From Actinomycetes bacterium (GTDB taxonomy: Bacteria; Actinomycetota; Acidimicrobiia; Acidimicrobiales; Palsa-688): a DNA stretch of 21,380 nt. The position numbers and the translations under genes were made by a program. The stretch is from contig JAKACE010000001.1 in assembly GCA_021821705.1 (NCBI GenBank), forward strand, positions 1-21,380. Reading direction: 5' to 3'. The stretch's first letter is position 1; each line of letters opens with the position of its first letter. The notes below the pieces were generated by a model that was not told the DNA's origin, ran no database searches, and saw only the letters and a list, made by a program, of their open reading frames with translations. Of the stretch, positions 1-6,699 are shown piece by piece.

Positions 1-685
1 CGGCGCAGCCCTGGGTGTCGGCAACGGCTTCCTAGTGGCCGTCGTAGGGATACCGCCGATCATCACCACGCTCGCCACACTCACCATCTACGGCGGGCTG
101 CAGTTCATCTTCACCTCCGGCCAGGAAGTGGTCAGCATCCCCACCAGCTACAACAACCTGGGCAGCGCCGACGTCGTGCCCGGGGTCCCCTGGTTGCTCG
201 TCATAGGCGCGGCCGTGGTGGCGGGCGCCTACCTGATGTTGACCAGGACGGTAGCGGGCCGGTCCGTCTACGCCATCGGCAACAATGCCGACGCCGCCTT
301 CAGGGCCGGCCTGCCCGTGCGGCGGGTCATATTCGCAACCTATGTGATCTCCGGTGCTCTGGCCGGCCTGGCCGGCCTCATCTACCTCTGCCACACCGGC
401 TCAGCCGATGCCACCAGCGGGACCGACAGCAACCTCAACCTGACATCCATAGCGGCCGCGCTCATAGGGGGCACGACACTGCGGGGCGGCCGTGGCAACC
501 CGGTCGGAGGGGCACTGGGCGCCGTCTTCCTGTCAGTGGCCCTTACAGCCATGGTCTTCGCCAGGATCCCCCCGATCTGGGAACCCGCCGGTGTCGGCGT
601 CCTCATCCTCTTGGCGGTGATGGCCGGAGGTGAGGGCACCCACGTCCGCAGGATGCTCCAGTCTGCCGGAGGAACGCGGCGATGA
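1..685 (+). CDS. Sugar-type ABC transporter permease 1 (5' end outside window)
   Basis: Inner-membrane permease of a carbohydrate-type ABC importer (BPD_transp_2; RbsC/LsrC/RhaP-like). The frame is open from base 2, so the N-terminal part, probably about 100 residues, lies to the left. Several hydrophobic helices are visible. The stretch VYAIGNNADAAFRAGLPVRR is the typical cytoplasmic loop that contacts the ATPase, and AALIGGTTLRGGRGNPVGG is the hallmark C-terminal motif of the family. The TGA overlaps the ATG of the next permease (ATGA), so the pair is translationally coupled and probably forms a heterodimeric channel. The missing ATPase gene is expected just upstream. The family is clear; the substrate cannot be read from this fragment. 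Confidence 0.93.
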   Translation, partial: GAALGVGNGFLVAVVGIPPIITTLATLTIYGGLQFIFTSGQEVVSIPTSYNNLGSADVVPGVPWLLVIGAAVVAGAYLMLTRTVAGRSVYAIGNNADAAFRAGLPVRRVIFATYVISGALAGLAGLIYLCHTGSADATSGTDSNLNLTSIAAALIGGTTLRGGRGNPVGGALGAVFLSVALTAMVFARIPPIWEPAGVGVLILLAVMAGGEGTHVRRMLQSAGGTRR

Positions 686-1773
686 GCGTCGTGGCGGGAG
701 CTACGCAGGCGGCGCCCCGCCCCGAGCCCGCACTGCGCCGCCTCACCGCCGGTTCGCAGGACCGGGCCTGGGTCGGTGCGCTGGCGGTCCTGCTCGTCGC
801 CGAGGTCGTGTACTTCTCGATCACCGTGAGCGGCTTCTGGGGCGGAGGCACGGGCATGCTCTCGCTGTCGGAGCAGTTCCTGGACATCGGCCTGATAGCG
901 CTTGGTGAGACGCTGGTCATCCTGGCAGGAGAAATAGACCTGTCGGCTGGGGCGATGTCGAGCCTGGTCGGCATCGTGATGGCCGAGCTCTGGCAGCAGG
1001 GCTTGAACATCTGGGTCGCCACGGCGCTCGCACTGCTCGTGGGCGCTCTCGGTGGAGCGCTCAACGGCCTGCTCGTGACCCGCTTCGGGATCGACTCCCT
1101 GCTCGTCACCCTGGCGACGCAGTTCATCCTGAGCAGCGTGGCCACCGCACTGGGGGGAGGGTCCCCCCCGTACGGGTTCCCAAAGTCATTCGTCAACCTG
1201 GCCGGTACCGGGACCGTCGGGCCAGTCCCCTACCAGCTGATAGCTTTTGCTGTCGTCGCAGCCGTAACCGGCCTCGGAGTATCACGTACCCGCTACGGCC
1301 GTGGCCTGGTACTGACCGGCTACAACCGCGCCGCCGCCCGCTACAGCGGGACGAACGTCCGCCGCACCCTCATGTGGTCGTTCGTCGCTTCCGGCTTCCT
1401 GGCCGGGCTCTCGGGGATCATGGTCTCGGGGTTCTACAACGCCGCCCGCGACGACATCGGCGACTCACTGCTGCTGCCGGCCATCACTGTCGTGGTGCTG
1501 GGGGGCGTTGACATCTTCGGCGGCAGGGGCCGGATGCTCGGCGTGGTGGTGGCCACGTTCGTGCTCGGCCTGTTGACTCAGGGCCTACTGGTCGCCGGCG
1601 ACAGCTCGCTGACGGCCACCATGGTCACCGGGATCGTCCTGGTGATGTGCCTCGTGCTCAAGATCATGCTGAACCGCCGTAGCGGAACGAGCCTGCGCCA
1701 GCTGCTCACCCGCCGGTTCAGCTCGATCACCCGCCCGCCACCGACCCGGCTGGGCGGGGAGACCACCTCTTAG
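682..1773 (+). CDS. Sugar-type ABC transporter permease 2
   Basis: Complete 363-residue integral membrane permease of the same RbsC/LsrD-like family. The ATG overlaps the previous stop by 4 bases and has a GGAGGAA ribosome site about 7 bases upstream. The conserved GEIDLSAG motif (residues ~79-86) sits in the second hydrophobic region, and VVVLGGVDIFGGRGRMLG near residue 270 is the C-terminal family motif. The N-terminal ~35 residues and a C-terminal tail of ~30 residues (rich in R, T, S and P) are hydrophilic and presumably cytosolic. The order permease-permease-binding protein matches the lsrCDB and rhamnose importer operons. Two distinct permeases suggest a heterodimer rather than the RbsC homodimer. 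Confidence 0.94.
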   Translation: MSVVAGATQAAPRPEPALRRLTAGSQDRAWVGALAVLLVAEVVYFSITVSGFWGGGTGMLSLSEQFLDIGLIALGETLVILAGEIDLSAGAMSSLVGIVMAELWQQGLNIWVATALALLVGALGGALNGLLVTRFGIDSLLVTLATQFILSSVATALGGGSPPYGFPKSFVNLAGTGTVGPVPYQLIAFAVVAAVTGLGVSRTRYGRGLVLTGYNRAAARYSGTNVRRTLMWSFVASGFLAGLSGIMVSGFYNAARDDIGDSLLLPAITVVVLGGVDIFGGRGRMLGVVVATFVLGLLTQGLLVAGDSSLTATMVTGIVLVMCLVLKIMLNRRSGTSLRQLLTRRFSSITRPPPTRLGGETTS

Positions 1774-1801
1774 AAGACGACCGAGGACGCACGAGGGTGG
1801 A

Positions 1802-1824
1802 GCGCGGCCGCGCACCGGCCGCGC
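1802..1824 (+). other. Intergenic hairpin 1 before the binding-protein gene
   Basis: Perfect 8-bp inverted repeat GCGCGGCC (1802-1809) / GGCCGCGC (1817-1824) with a 7-base loop, in the 113-bp gap between permease 2 and the binding-protein gene. It has no T-tract. Such spacer hairpins often stabilise or partly terminate mRNA so that binding protein is made in excess; that role is inferred. Confidence 0.6.
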
Positions 1825-1847
1825 CAGGGTCGACCGGCAAGACAAAC

Positions 1848-1864
1848 GCCTCGCAAGGCGAGGC
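1848..1864 (+). other. Intergenic hairpin 2 next to the binding-protein ribosome site
   Basis: Perfect 7-bp inverted repeat GCCTCGC (1848-1854) / GCGAGGC (1858-1864) with an AAG loop, ending 6 bases before the AAGGAGGG ribosome site (1871-1878) of the binding-protein gene. It could act as a 5' mRNA stabiliser for that gene. Confidence 0.6.
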
Positions 1865-1886
1865 TCAAAGAAGGAGGGAACCAGAA

Positions 1887-2954
1887 GTGCAGCTGCCCAC
1901 TATCAAACCCCGGCTCCGTGCCCAGCGCAGACTTGCCGCCATGGCTGCGGCGATCGCCATGGCCGGCACCGCTGCGTTCGCAGTCGCGCCGGCCACGTCC
2001 AGCGCCAGCGGCATGATCAAGGTCGCCATCGTGCCCAAGCTGCTCGGGCTGCCCGTGTTCGAAGCCAACGTCAAGGGAGCCCAGGAGGTGGCCGGCAAGC
2101 TCGGTATCGCGCTCAAGTACACGGCACCGGCGACCGCCTCGGCCGAGGGCCAGGTGTCGATCTTCAACAGCCTGATAGCCCAGCACTACAACGTCATAAC
2201 CCTGTCCGCCGATGACCCGACGGTCCCTGCCCCGGTGCTCGAGAAGGCGATGAAGGCCGGCATCCAGGTCGTGAGCTTCGACTCTGACGTACTGCCTGCC
2301 GCCCGTGACTTCTTCGTCCAGGACACCGCTTACAACACCATCGCCCAGGGCGTCATCAATGCAACCGAGAAGTTCACGGGGCCCAAGGCCGATATCGCCA
2401 TAATGTCCTCGACTCCCGACGCCACCATCCAGCTGGCATGGATCGCGGCCATGAAGTCGTACATCAAGGCCAAGTTCCCCCACCTCAACATCGTCACCAT
2501 CGGGTACGGCCAGTCCAACCAGGCGACGTCGCTGACCCAGGCCGAGGACATCATCCACTCCTACTCCAACGTCAAGGCCATCCTGCCAATCGACGGTGCC
2601 GCGGTCGTCGGCACGGCACAAGCAGTGGCCGCCCTGCACGAGGCAGGCAAGATCGGCGTCTTCGGCATCGGCGACCCGCTGCCCAACCGCACCTATTTCG
2701 CCAACGGGTCGCTGCAGGCGCTGTTCCTGTGGAACGAGGTCAACCAGGGCAAGCTTGTCATGCTCGTCGCCAAGCTGGCATACGAGCACAAGATCCACGC
2801 CGGTAGCACGTTCAGCGGCGCTCCCGTCGGCCTGCCCGGCACGTTCAGCGTCGCCACGGCAAGCAGCAAGATCACCGGGGCCACCAGGAACACGATCATC
2901 TTCTCGAAGCCCCTCGAGTTCACAAAGGCCAACTACAAGAACTTCGACTTCTAG
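1887..2954 (+). CDS. Secreted substrate-binding protein, LsrB/RhaS-like (periplasmic-binding-protein type 1)
   Basis: Extracytoplasmic solute receptor for the preceding permeases, 355 residues. I chose GTG 1887 because a strong AAGGAGGG lies 8 bases upstream and translation then begins with a normal signal peptide: basic RLRAQRR, hydrophobic residues ~16-35, and an SSASG-like cleavage zone near 38-42. An upstream in-frame start at 1797 would put 30 unlikely residues in front. The mature part follows LsrB/RhaS closely in pattern: VAIVPKLLGLPVFEANVKG (46-64), AEGQVSIFNSLIAQ (86-99), FDSD (131-134), and a C-terminus ending FTKANYKNFDF like LsrB's ...IGKYDF. There is no lipobox Cys. Specificity is uncertain, because only some of the AI-2 contacts I remember for LsrB are kept. 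The sugar-binding class is certain; AI-2 or rhamnose is not. Confidence 0.93.
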   Translation: MQLPTIKPRLRAQRRLAAMAAAIAMAGTAAFAVAPATSSASGMIKVAIVPKLLGLPVFEANVKGAQEVAGKLGIALKYTAPATASAEGQVSIFNSLIAQHYNVITLSADDPTVPAPVLEKAMKAGIQVVSFDSDVLPAARDFFVQDTAYNTIAQGVINATEKFTGPKADIAIMSSTPDATIQLAWIAAMKSYIKAKFPHLNIVTIGYGQSNQATSLTQAEDIIHSYSNVKAILPIDGAAVVGTAQAVAALHEAGKIGVFGIGDPLPNRTYFANGSLQALFLWNEVNQGKLVMLVAKLAYEHKIHAGSTFSGAPVGLPGTFSVATASSKITGATRNTIIFSKPLEFTKANYKNFDF

Positions 2955-2978
2955 CCCGGGCCGGAGCGTTCCCCCGCA

Positions 2979-3011
2979 GGGTACGGGCGGCCTGTCGAGC
3001 CGCCCGTACCC
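2979..3011 (+). terminator. Strong stem-loop terminator after the binding-protein gene
   Basis: Perfect 13-bp inverted repeat, GGGTACGGGCGGC (2979-2991) and GCCGCCCGTACCC (2999-3011), with a 7-base loop, 25 bases after the binding-protein stop. There is no U-tract, as is common for actinobacterial terminators. It probably ends the importer transcript or sharply lowers read-through into the dehydrogenase gene. Confidence 0.85.
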
Positions 3012-3103
3012 TCCTCCAACGGCACCGTAGCGGTACAGCGACCTTACGGCGCGCCGGTAGCATGACCGGCGCCGGCCGGCCTACGGCGGCAGGAGGGAGC
3101 AAA

Positions 3104-3949
3104 GTGCGGATAGGCATCCTGGGGATGGGGCGCATGGGCCAGGCCCTGGCCGGCCGGCTGCTCGAGCAGGGCCACGACGTGACCATCTGGAACCGGTCAC
3201 CCGGCAGGGCCCCCGAACTGGTCGGTGCGGGCGCCAAGGAGGCCGTCGACGTGGCCGGGGCGACATCGGGCGCCGAGGTGGTCATGACGAGCCTCGCCAA
3301 CGACGAAGCCGTCCGCCAGATCGCCCTCGGCACGCAAGGGGTGCTCGGCTCGCTCGGAGCCGGGGCCGTGTACGCCGACACCTCCACCGTGTCGGTCGGC
3401 TTGGCGGAAGAGCTCGGCAAGGCCAGCGAGAGCTACGTTGCCATGCCCGTGCTCGGCCCTCCATCAGCCGTCCGCAGCGGCCAGGCCACTTACCTGGTGG
3501 GGGGAAGCGACCAGGCTGCCGGGGTGCTGGGACCACTGTTCCCCGGCCTCTCGCCCAGGCACATCCGCTACCCTGCGCCCGCCAGGGCCAGCGCCGCCAA
3601 GCTGACGGTCAACCTCCTTCTCCTGGACGGCCTCGCGGCGTTGGCCGAAGCGTTCGCCGCGGGCCGGGCCGGCGGGCTCGGTGACGACGACATGCGGGTG
3701 CTGCTCACTGACAGCCCGATGCTGGCGCCAGGCCTGCGGAACCGCTTCGAAGGGGTCCTCACAGGCGACCAGGGCGCGTGGTGGACGGCCGCGCTCGGGG
3801 CCAAGGACGCACGCCTGGCCGTCGAGCTGGCGGCGACGGCGGGCAGCGACCTACCCGTGACCAGCACCGTCCAGGCCAGCTACGAGCGGGCCGCCGCCGC
3901 CTACCCGGACGCAGACATCGCCGCGATCGGGCGCCTCTACCGCCGATGA
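3104..3949 (+). CDS. NAD(P)-dependent beta-hydroxyacid dehydrogenase (3-hydroxyisobutyrate / tartronate-semialdehyde reductase family)
   Basis: Soluble oxidoreductase of 281 residues interconverting a beta-hydroxyacid and its semialdehyde. I chose GTG 3104 because AGGAGGG lies 7 bases upstream and the protein then starts directly with the first Rossmann strand, MRIGILGMGRMG (GxGxxG, residues 7-12). ATG 3062 would add 14 residues without a good ribosome site. Visible family signatures are DTSTVS (92-97) in the cofactor domain, MPVLGPPSAVRSGQATYLVGG (114-134, the substrate loop), and AAKLTVN with Lys166 and Asn170 at the positions of the catalytic Lys and Asn. The length is normal (~290). The all-helical C-terminal domain is present. 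It lies between an importer and a DHDPS-family lyase, which suggests sugar-acid catabolism (GarR-like role), but the exact substrate is unknown. Confidence 0.9.
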   Translation: MRIGILGMGRMGQALAGRLLEQGHDVTIWNRSPGRAPELVGAGAKEAVDVAGATSGAEVVMTSLANDEAVRQIALGTQGVLGSLGAGAVYADTSTVSVGLAEELGKASESYVAMPVLGPPSAVRSGQATYLVGGSDQAAGVLGPLFPGLSPRHIRYPAPARASAAKLTVNLLLLDGLAALAEAFAAGRAGGLGDDDMRVLLTDSPMLAPGLRNRFEGVLTGDQGAWWTAALGAKDARLAVELAATAGSDLPVTSTVQASYERAAAAYPDADIAAIGRLYRR

Positions 3950-4015
3950 GCTGTTCCCAGCGCCGCAGCCGGCTTCGGCGACCGCTGCCGGCCGGCACCG
4001 CAAGTCCGGCCTAGA

Positions 4016-4792
4016 GTGACGACCGTGCAAGAGACAGCGGTTTTCAGGGGAGTCGGCGTCGCCCTGCTCACCATCTTCGAGGACAACGGGGACCTGGCGG
4101 CCGCGGCAACCGCCGAACTGGCCGCCCGGCTCGTCGAGTTGGGCGTAGCCGCCGTCGTCGTGGCCGGCACGACCGGCGAGGCGGCAGCCCTGGACCCGGA
4201 CGAGCGGGGCGCGCTCCTGACCGCGGTCAAGGCCACCGTCGGCACCGTACCAGTGATCGCCGGCACTGGGGCGCCCTCGGCGCGCCAGGCCGTCCGCTAC
4301 ACCGAGCAGGCCCGCGACCACGGCGCAGACGCCGTCCTGGTCCTGTCCCCCCCCGGTACTGCTGCCGACCCGCGGACATACTACGAGCAGGTGGTGGCGG
4401 CGGCAGGGGGCATGCCCGTGCTCGCCTACCACTTCCCGCAGGTGTCGGCGCCTGGTATACCCCTCCCGGCCCTGGAGAGCCTGCCCGTGTCCGGGCTCAA
4501 GGACTCGAGCGGGGACCCGGGCCGCCTGCTCGAGACACGCCGCACATGGCCGCTACCCCTCTACGTCGGCTCGTCGGCTCTGGTGGGGATGGCAGGCGAC
4601 ATCGGTTGTGCTGGGGCCATCCTCGCCCTCGCCAACGCCGAGCCTGAGCTGTGCGTCGACGCGTTCGCAGGCGAGCCGGGGGCTCAGCTCAAACTGGCCG
4701 GCCCCCGCAAGGCAGAGGAGCGGTTCCCTGGCGGCATAAAGGAGCTTGTCAAGACCCGGTTCGGTTACCCGGCCACCTGCAGGCTGAGCTGA
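4016..4792 (+). CDS. DHDPS/KDG-aldolase family lyase (class I, Schiff base)
   Basis: TIM-barrel lyase/dehydratase of the DapA / N-acetylneuraminate lyase / 2-keto-3-deoxygluconate aldolase superfamily, 258 residues. Catalytic signatures are AGTTGE (50-55, pyruvate carboxylate binding), Tyr138 in VLAYHFP and the Schiff-base Lys162 in SGLKDSSGDP. The protein is about 30 residues shorter than typical DapA, mostly at the C-terminus, as in several KDG-aldolase-like members. Neither candidate start has a ribosome site. GTG 4016 is the longest frame; GTG 4025 has TAGAGT (4012-4017) 7 bases upstream, the spacing of a leaderless promoter, and may be the true start. The neighbouring beta-hydroxyacid dehydrogenase and sugar importer favour sugar-acid aldol cleavage or dehydration over lysine synthesis. 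Confidence 0.9.
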   Translation: MTTVQETAVFRGVGVALLTIFEDNGDLAAAATAELAARLVELGVAAVVVAGTTGEAAALDPDERGALLTAVKATVGTVPVIAGTGAPSARQAVRYTEQARDHGADAVLVLSPPGTAADPRTYYEQVVAAAGGMPVLAYHFPQVSAPGIPLPALESLPVSGLKDSSGDPGRLLETRRTWPLPLYVGSSALVGMAGDIGCAGAILALANAEPELCVDAFAGEPGAQLKLAGPRKAEERFPGGIKELVKTRFGYPATCRLS

Positions 4793-4810
4793 GCAGCCGA
4801 GCCGAACGGC

Positions 4811-4826
4811 TGAGGCTTCAGCCTCA
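4811..4826. terminator. Bidirectional hairpin between convergent genes
   Basis: TGAGGC-TTCA-GCCTCA, a perfect 6-bp stem with a 4-base loop, lies in the 31-bp gap between two convergent genes and overlaps the stop codon of the minus-strand hydrolase. An adjacent smaller repeat (CAGCC 4794 ... GGCTG 4812) could extend the structure. It is likely a shared terminator. Confidence 0.6.
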
Positions 4827-5756
4827 TGACGGGGTCCCTTCGCCGGGCCCGCCGGAGCGGGCCAGCCACTGCTTGAGGCCCTCGGCGTTGCTGTGGATAC
4901 CGTTGAGCGCCTCGAGGCGTTCGCGCTGTTGAACGGGCAGCGCCTGGATCCCGGGACCGAACCTGGCACGCAGGGCCTCCTCGACGTCGTTGCCCGCAAC
5001 CCACGCCGCCAAGGCCAGAGAGGCCCACTCGTTCAGGCCGTCAGCGGCCTCGTCGAGGGCTTCGGTCGGGTTCTCGGCCAACACCCCGAAGTGAGCCAGG
5101 GCCAGGACGGAAGGCGACCGGGCGGCGAAACGCTCGAGGCTGCTGAGCGCAAGCGCCAGGTCGAAGTCAGCGGGCGGCGTGGCCGGCCTGAGCGGCCCCG
5201 CACCAGGCAGCTTCACTCCGACGGCGTCACCCACGAACAGGGCGCCGGAGCCGCCGTCGTGCAAGGCCATATGGTGCTTGGCGTGACCAGGCGAATGCAG
5301 GGCGGTCAGCGTCCGGCCGCCACCCAGGACCACCTCCTCCCCGTCCTCCAACGCCCGCACACGAGCTGCATCGGTCGGTTCGAGGCGGCCGTACAGCCCG
5401 TCGAGGGCATCTCCATATACGGTGGCTGCCGATGCCACTAGGCGGGCCGGGTCCACCAGGTGCCTGGCCCCGCGGGGATGCACGTACACCGTAGCGTTCG
5501 GGAAGGCGCGTGCCACGTCGCCGACACCGCCTGCATGGTCGAGGTGCACGTGGGTGACGGCGATGCCCGCCAGGTCCCCCGGGCCAACGCCGTGTGCCGC
5601 CAGGGCATCGAGCAGGACCGGCACAGAGCTCTGGCTGCCCGTCTCGACCAGGACCGGTGCCGCTCCCTCGACCAGGTAGCCGGCCGTGACGTGGCTCCAG
5701 CCGCCGAGACGGGTATCGATCTCCAACACCCCGGGCATCACATAGTGGCCGTCCAC
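4824..5756 (-). CDS. Metallo-beta-lactamase-fold hydrolase
   Basis: Zinc-type hydrolase of 310 residues (glyoxalase II-like MBL superfamily). The metal motif HVHLDHAGG gives His69, His71, Asp73 and His74. Further ligands are His158 in HSPGHAKHH and Asp177 in LFVGDAVG. The N-terminal ~40 residues form the beta strands usual for the fold (AGYLVEG...VLVETG). The C-terminal ~100 residues are helical and resemble the substrate-covering domain of glyoxalase II-like enzymes. The GTG start at 5756 has no ribosome site but has TAGTTT 6 bases upstream, suggesting a leaderless mRNA; ATG 5738 is a less likely alternative. It follows the hemerythrin gene on the same strand, separated by a terminator-like stem. 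Substrate unknown. Confidence 0.9.
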   Translation of the reverse strand: MDGHYVMPGVLEIDTRLGGWSHVTAGYLVEGAAPVLVETGSQSSVPVLLDALAAHGVGPGDLAGIAVTHVHLDHAGGVGDVARAFPNATVYVHPRGARHLVDPARLVASAATVYGDALDGLYGRLEPTDAARVRALEDGEEVVLGGGRTLTALHSPGHAKHHMALHDGGSGALFVGDAVGVKLPGAGPLRPATPPADFDLALALSSLERFAARSPSVLALAHFGVLAENPTEALDEAADGLNEWASLALAAWVAGNDVEEALRARFGPGIQALPVQQRERLEALNGIHSNAEGLKQWLARSGGPGEGTPS

Positions 5757-5762
5757 AGGTGC

Positions 5763-5768
5763 AAACTA
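5763..5768 (-). promoter_or_regulatory. Candidate -10 box for a leaderless hydrolase mRNA
   Basis: On the minus strand TAGTTT fits the actinobacterial TANNNT -10 pattern and lies 6 bases before GTG 5756. This places the transcript start at or next to the start codon. No convincing -35 box was seen. Confidence 0.35.
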
Positions 5769-5845
5769 CCCGCGCCGAGCCGCTCCTGGTACCGGAGGCG
5801 GGCGGACTTTCCCCCTCAGGCGCCCGGGGCCCGGCCGACCTCGCT

Positions 5846-5884
5846 GCCGCCCCGGGAGCCGAGAGGGTGAGCTACCGGGGCGGC
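5846..5884 (-). terminator. Stem-loop terminator after the small hemerythrin gene
   Basis: Perfect 10-bp inverted repeat GCCGCCCCGG (5846-5855) / CCGGGGCGGC (5875-5884), extended by AGC/GCT after one mismatch, 9 bases beyond the hemerythrin stop codon. It separates that gene from the hydrolase gene. Confidence 0.75.
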
Positions 5885-5892
5885 AAGGTACC

Positions 5893-6441
5893 TCAGGACG
5901 CCTTGCGCATTGCGTCACGGAAGCGGTCGGCCAGGGCCGCCACCGGCCCCAGCATGACGTTGCCTGGCGGAGTGTCGGGGGCGTGCGGGTGCGGGTGCGT
6001 GGGTGCCATCGACTTGGCCCGGTCGTACTGCTCACCCATCTTCTCGAGGCGCTCCCGGTCGACCGCTCGCGCCAGCGGGGCGAGCACCGTCCGCTCCTCG
6101 GCTTGCGCATGCTCGAGCACGGCGGCCCGCAGCTTGGTCAGGTGGGCGGCGAAATCACGGTCTCCAGCGCCCTTCTTCTCGATCGTGGACAGCAGTTCCT
6201 CGGCCTCGGACTGCTCGCTTATCCTGGCGTTGGCGAGCCTGTCTCCATCTGGCAGCTCCTTGCGCACCACCGGGTAGACGATCTCCTCCTCCACTACCTC
6301 GTGACGCACGAGATCGTTGGTAAGCGACTGGAAGATGTCCCACCAATCGGACCTGTCCGCCGTGTCGAACCTGGCGAACATCTGGCGCACCTCCTGGTGG
6401 TCCTCCAACAGTTTCTCGATAACAGTGGTCTTGCCAGCCAT
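5893..6441 (-). CDS. Small hemerythrin-like (HHE) protein
   Basis: Soluble four-helix di-iron protein of 182 residues that could bind O2, NO or iron. I chose ATG 6441 because GAGGAGG lies about 7 bases upstream and the HHE domain begins at residue ~7; a longer frame to 6537 would add 32 unlike residues. Candidate ligands are His15 (EDHQEVRQMF), His47 and Glu51 (RHEVVEEEIVYP), and His111 and Glu115 (EHAQAEERTVLAPL). The helix-3 position where HHE proteins usually carry a His reads SEQSEAEELL, apparently Gln77. The tail APTHPHPHAP (146-155) matches the tail of the HTH-hemerythrin protein heading the formate dehydrogenase operon, so the two are paralogues. It is probably transcribed from its own promoter in the 258-bp gap upstream. 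Confidence 0.92.
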   Translation of the reverse strand: MAGKTTVIEKLLEDHQEVRQMFARFDTADRSDWWDIFQSLTNDLVRHEVVEEEIVYPVVRKELPDGDRLANARISEQSEAEELLSTIEKKGAGDRDFAAHLTKLRAAVLEHAQAEERTVLAPLARAVDRERLEKMGEQYDRAKSMAPTHPHPHAPDTPPGNVMLGPVAALADRFRDAMRKAS

Positions 6442-6699
6442 TTCGCAACCTCCTCGGCAGCCAGGCAGCTGCCGCCCAGTGAGTGCCTGCGGGCCCCTAG
6501 CCCGTCGAAGTGGGGCCGCCGGCGCCGGTGCGCTCATCGGGCTCCGGTAAGTATTTCCGTACCCCCGGGAACGGAGCGCCTACACATCCACGGGCCGGAC
6601 CACTCGAGAGGTTTTGCACATGGACGCCCCGTGGTAGTCATCGGGCATGCCAACCAGAGCAGAGATCCCGAGCACCGTCGCCCGGTCGGGCCCCAAGGC
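6442..6699. other. 258-bp non-coding gap upstream of the small hemerythrin gene
   Basis: No protein-like frame here has family support. The gap should hold the end of the formate dehydrogenase operon transcript and the promoter of the hemerythrin gene. It contains an imperfect hairpin: GCTCCG (6541-6546) pairs with CGGAGC (6572-6577), with an inner TTCC/GGAA. On the minus strand it also reads GGGGGTACGG, reminiscent of a stress-sigma -10 (GGGTAC) but without a convincing -35. No promoter can be fixed with confidence. Confidence 0.4.

Noticed and set aside
1770..2798. A 342-codon minus-strand frame opposite the LsrB/RhaS-like gene
   Set aside because: The plus strand has a strong ribosome site, a signal peptide and a complete binding-protein sequence; the antisense product has no family features.
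5985..6003. Short GT/GC-rich tandem repeat (gcgggt units)
   Set aside because: It encodes the His-Pro-His-Pro-His tail of the small hemerythrin and is explained by that protein motif.
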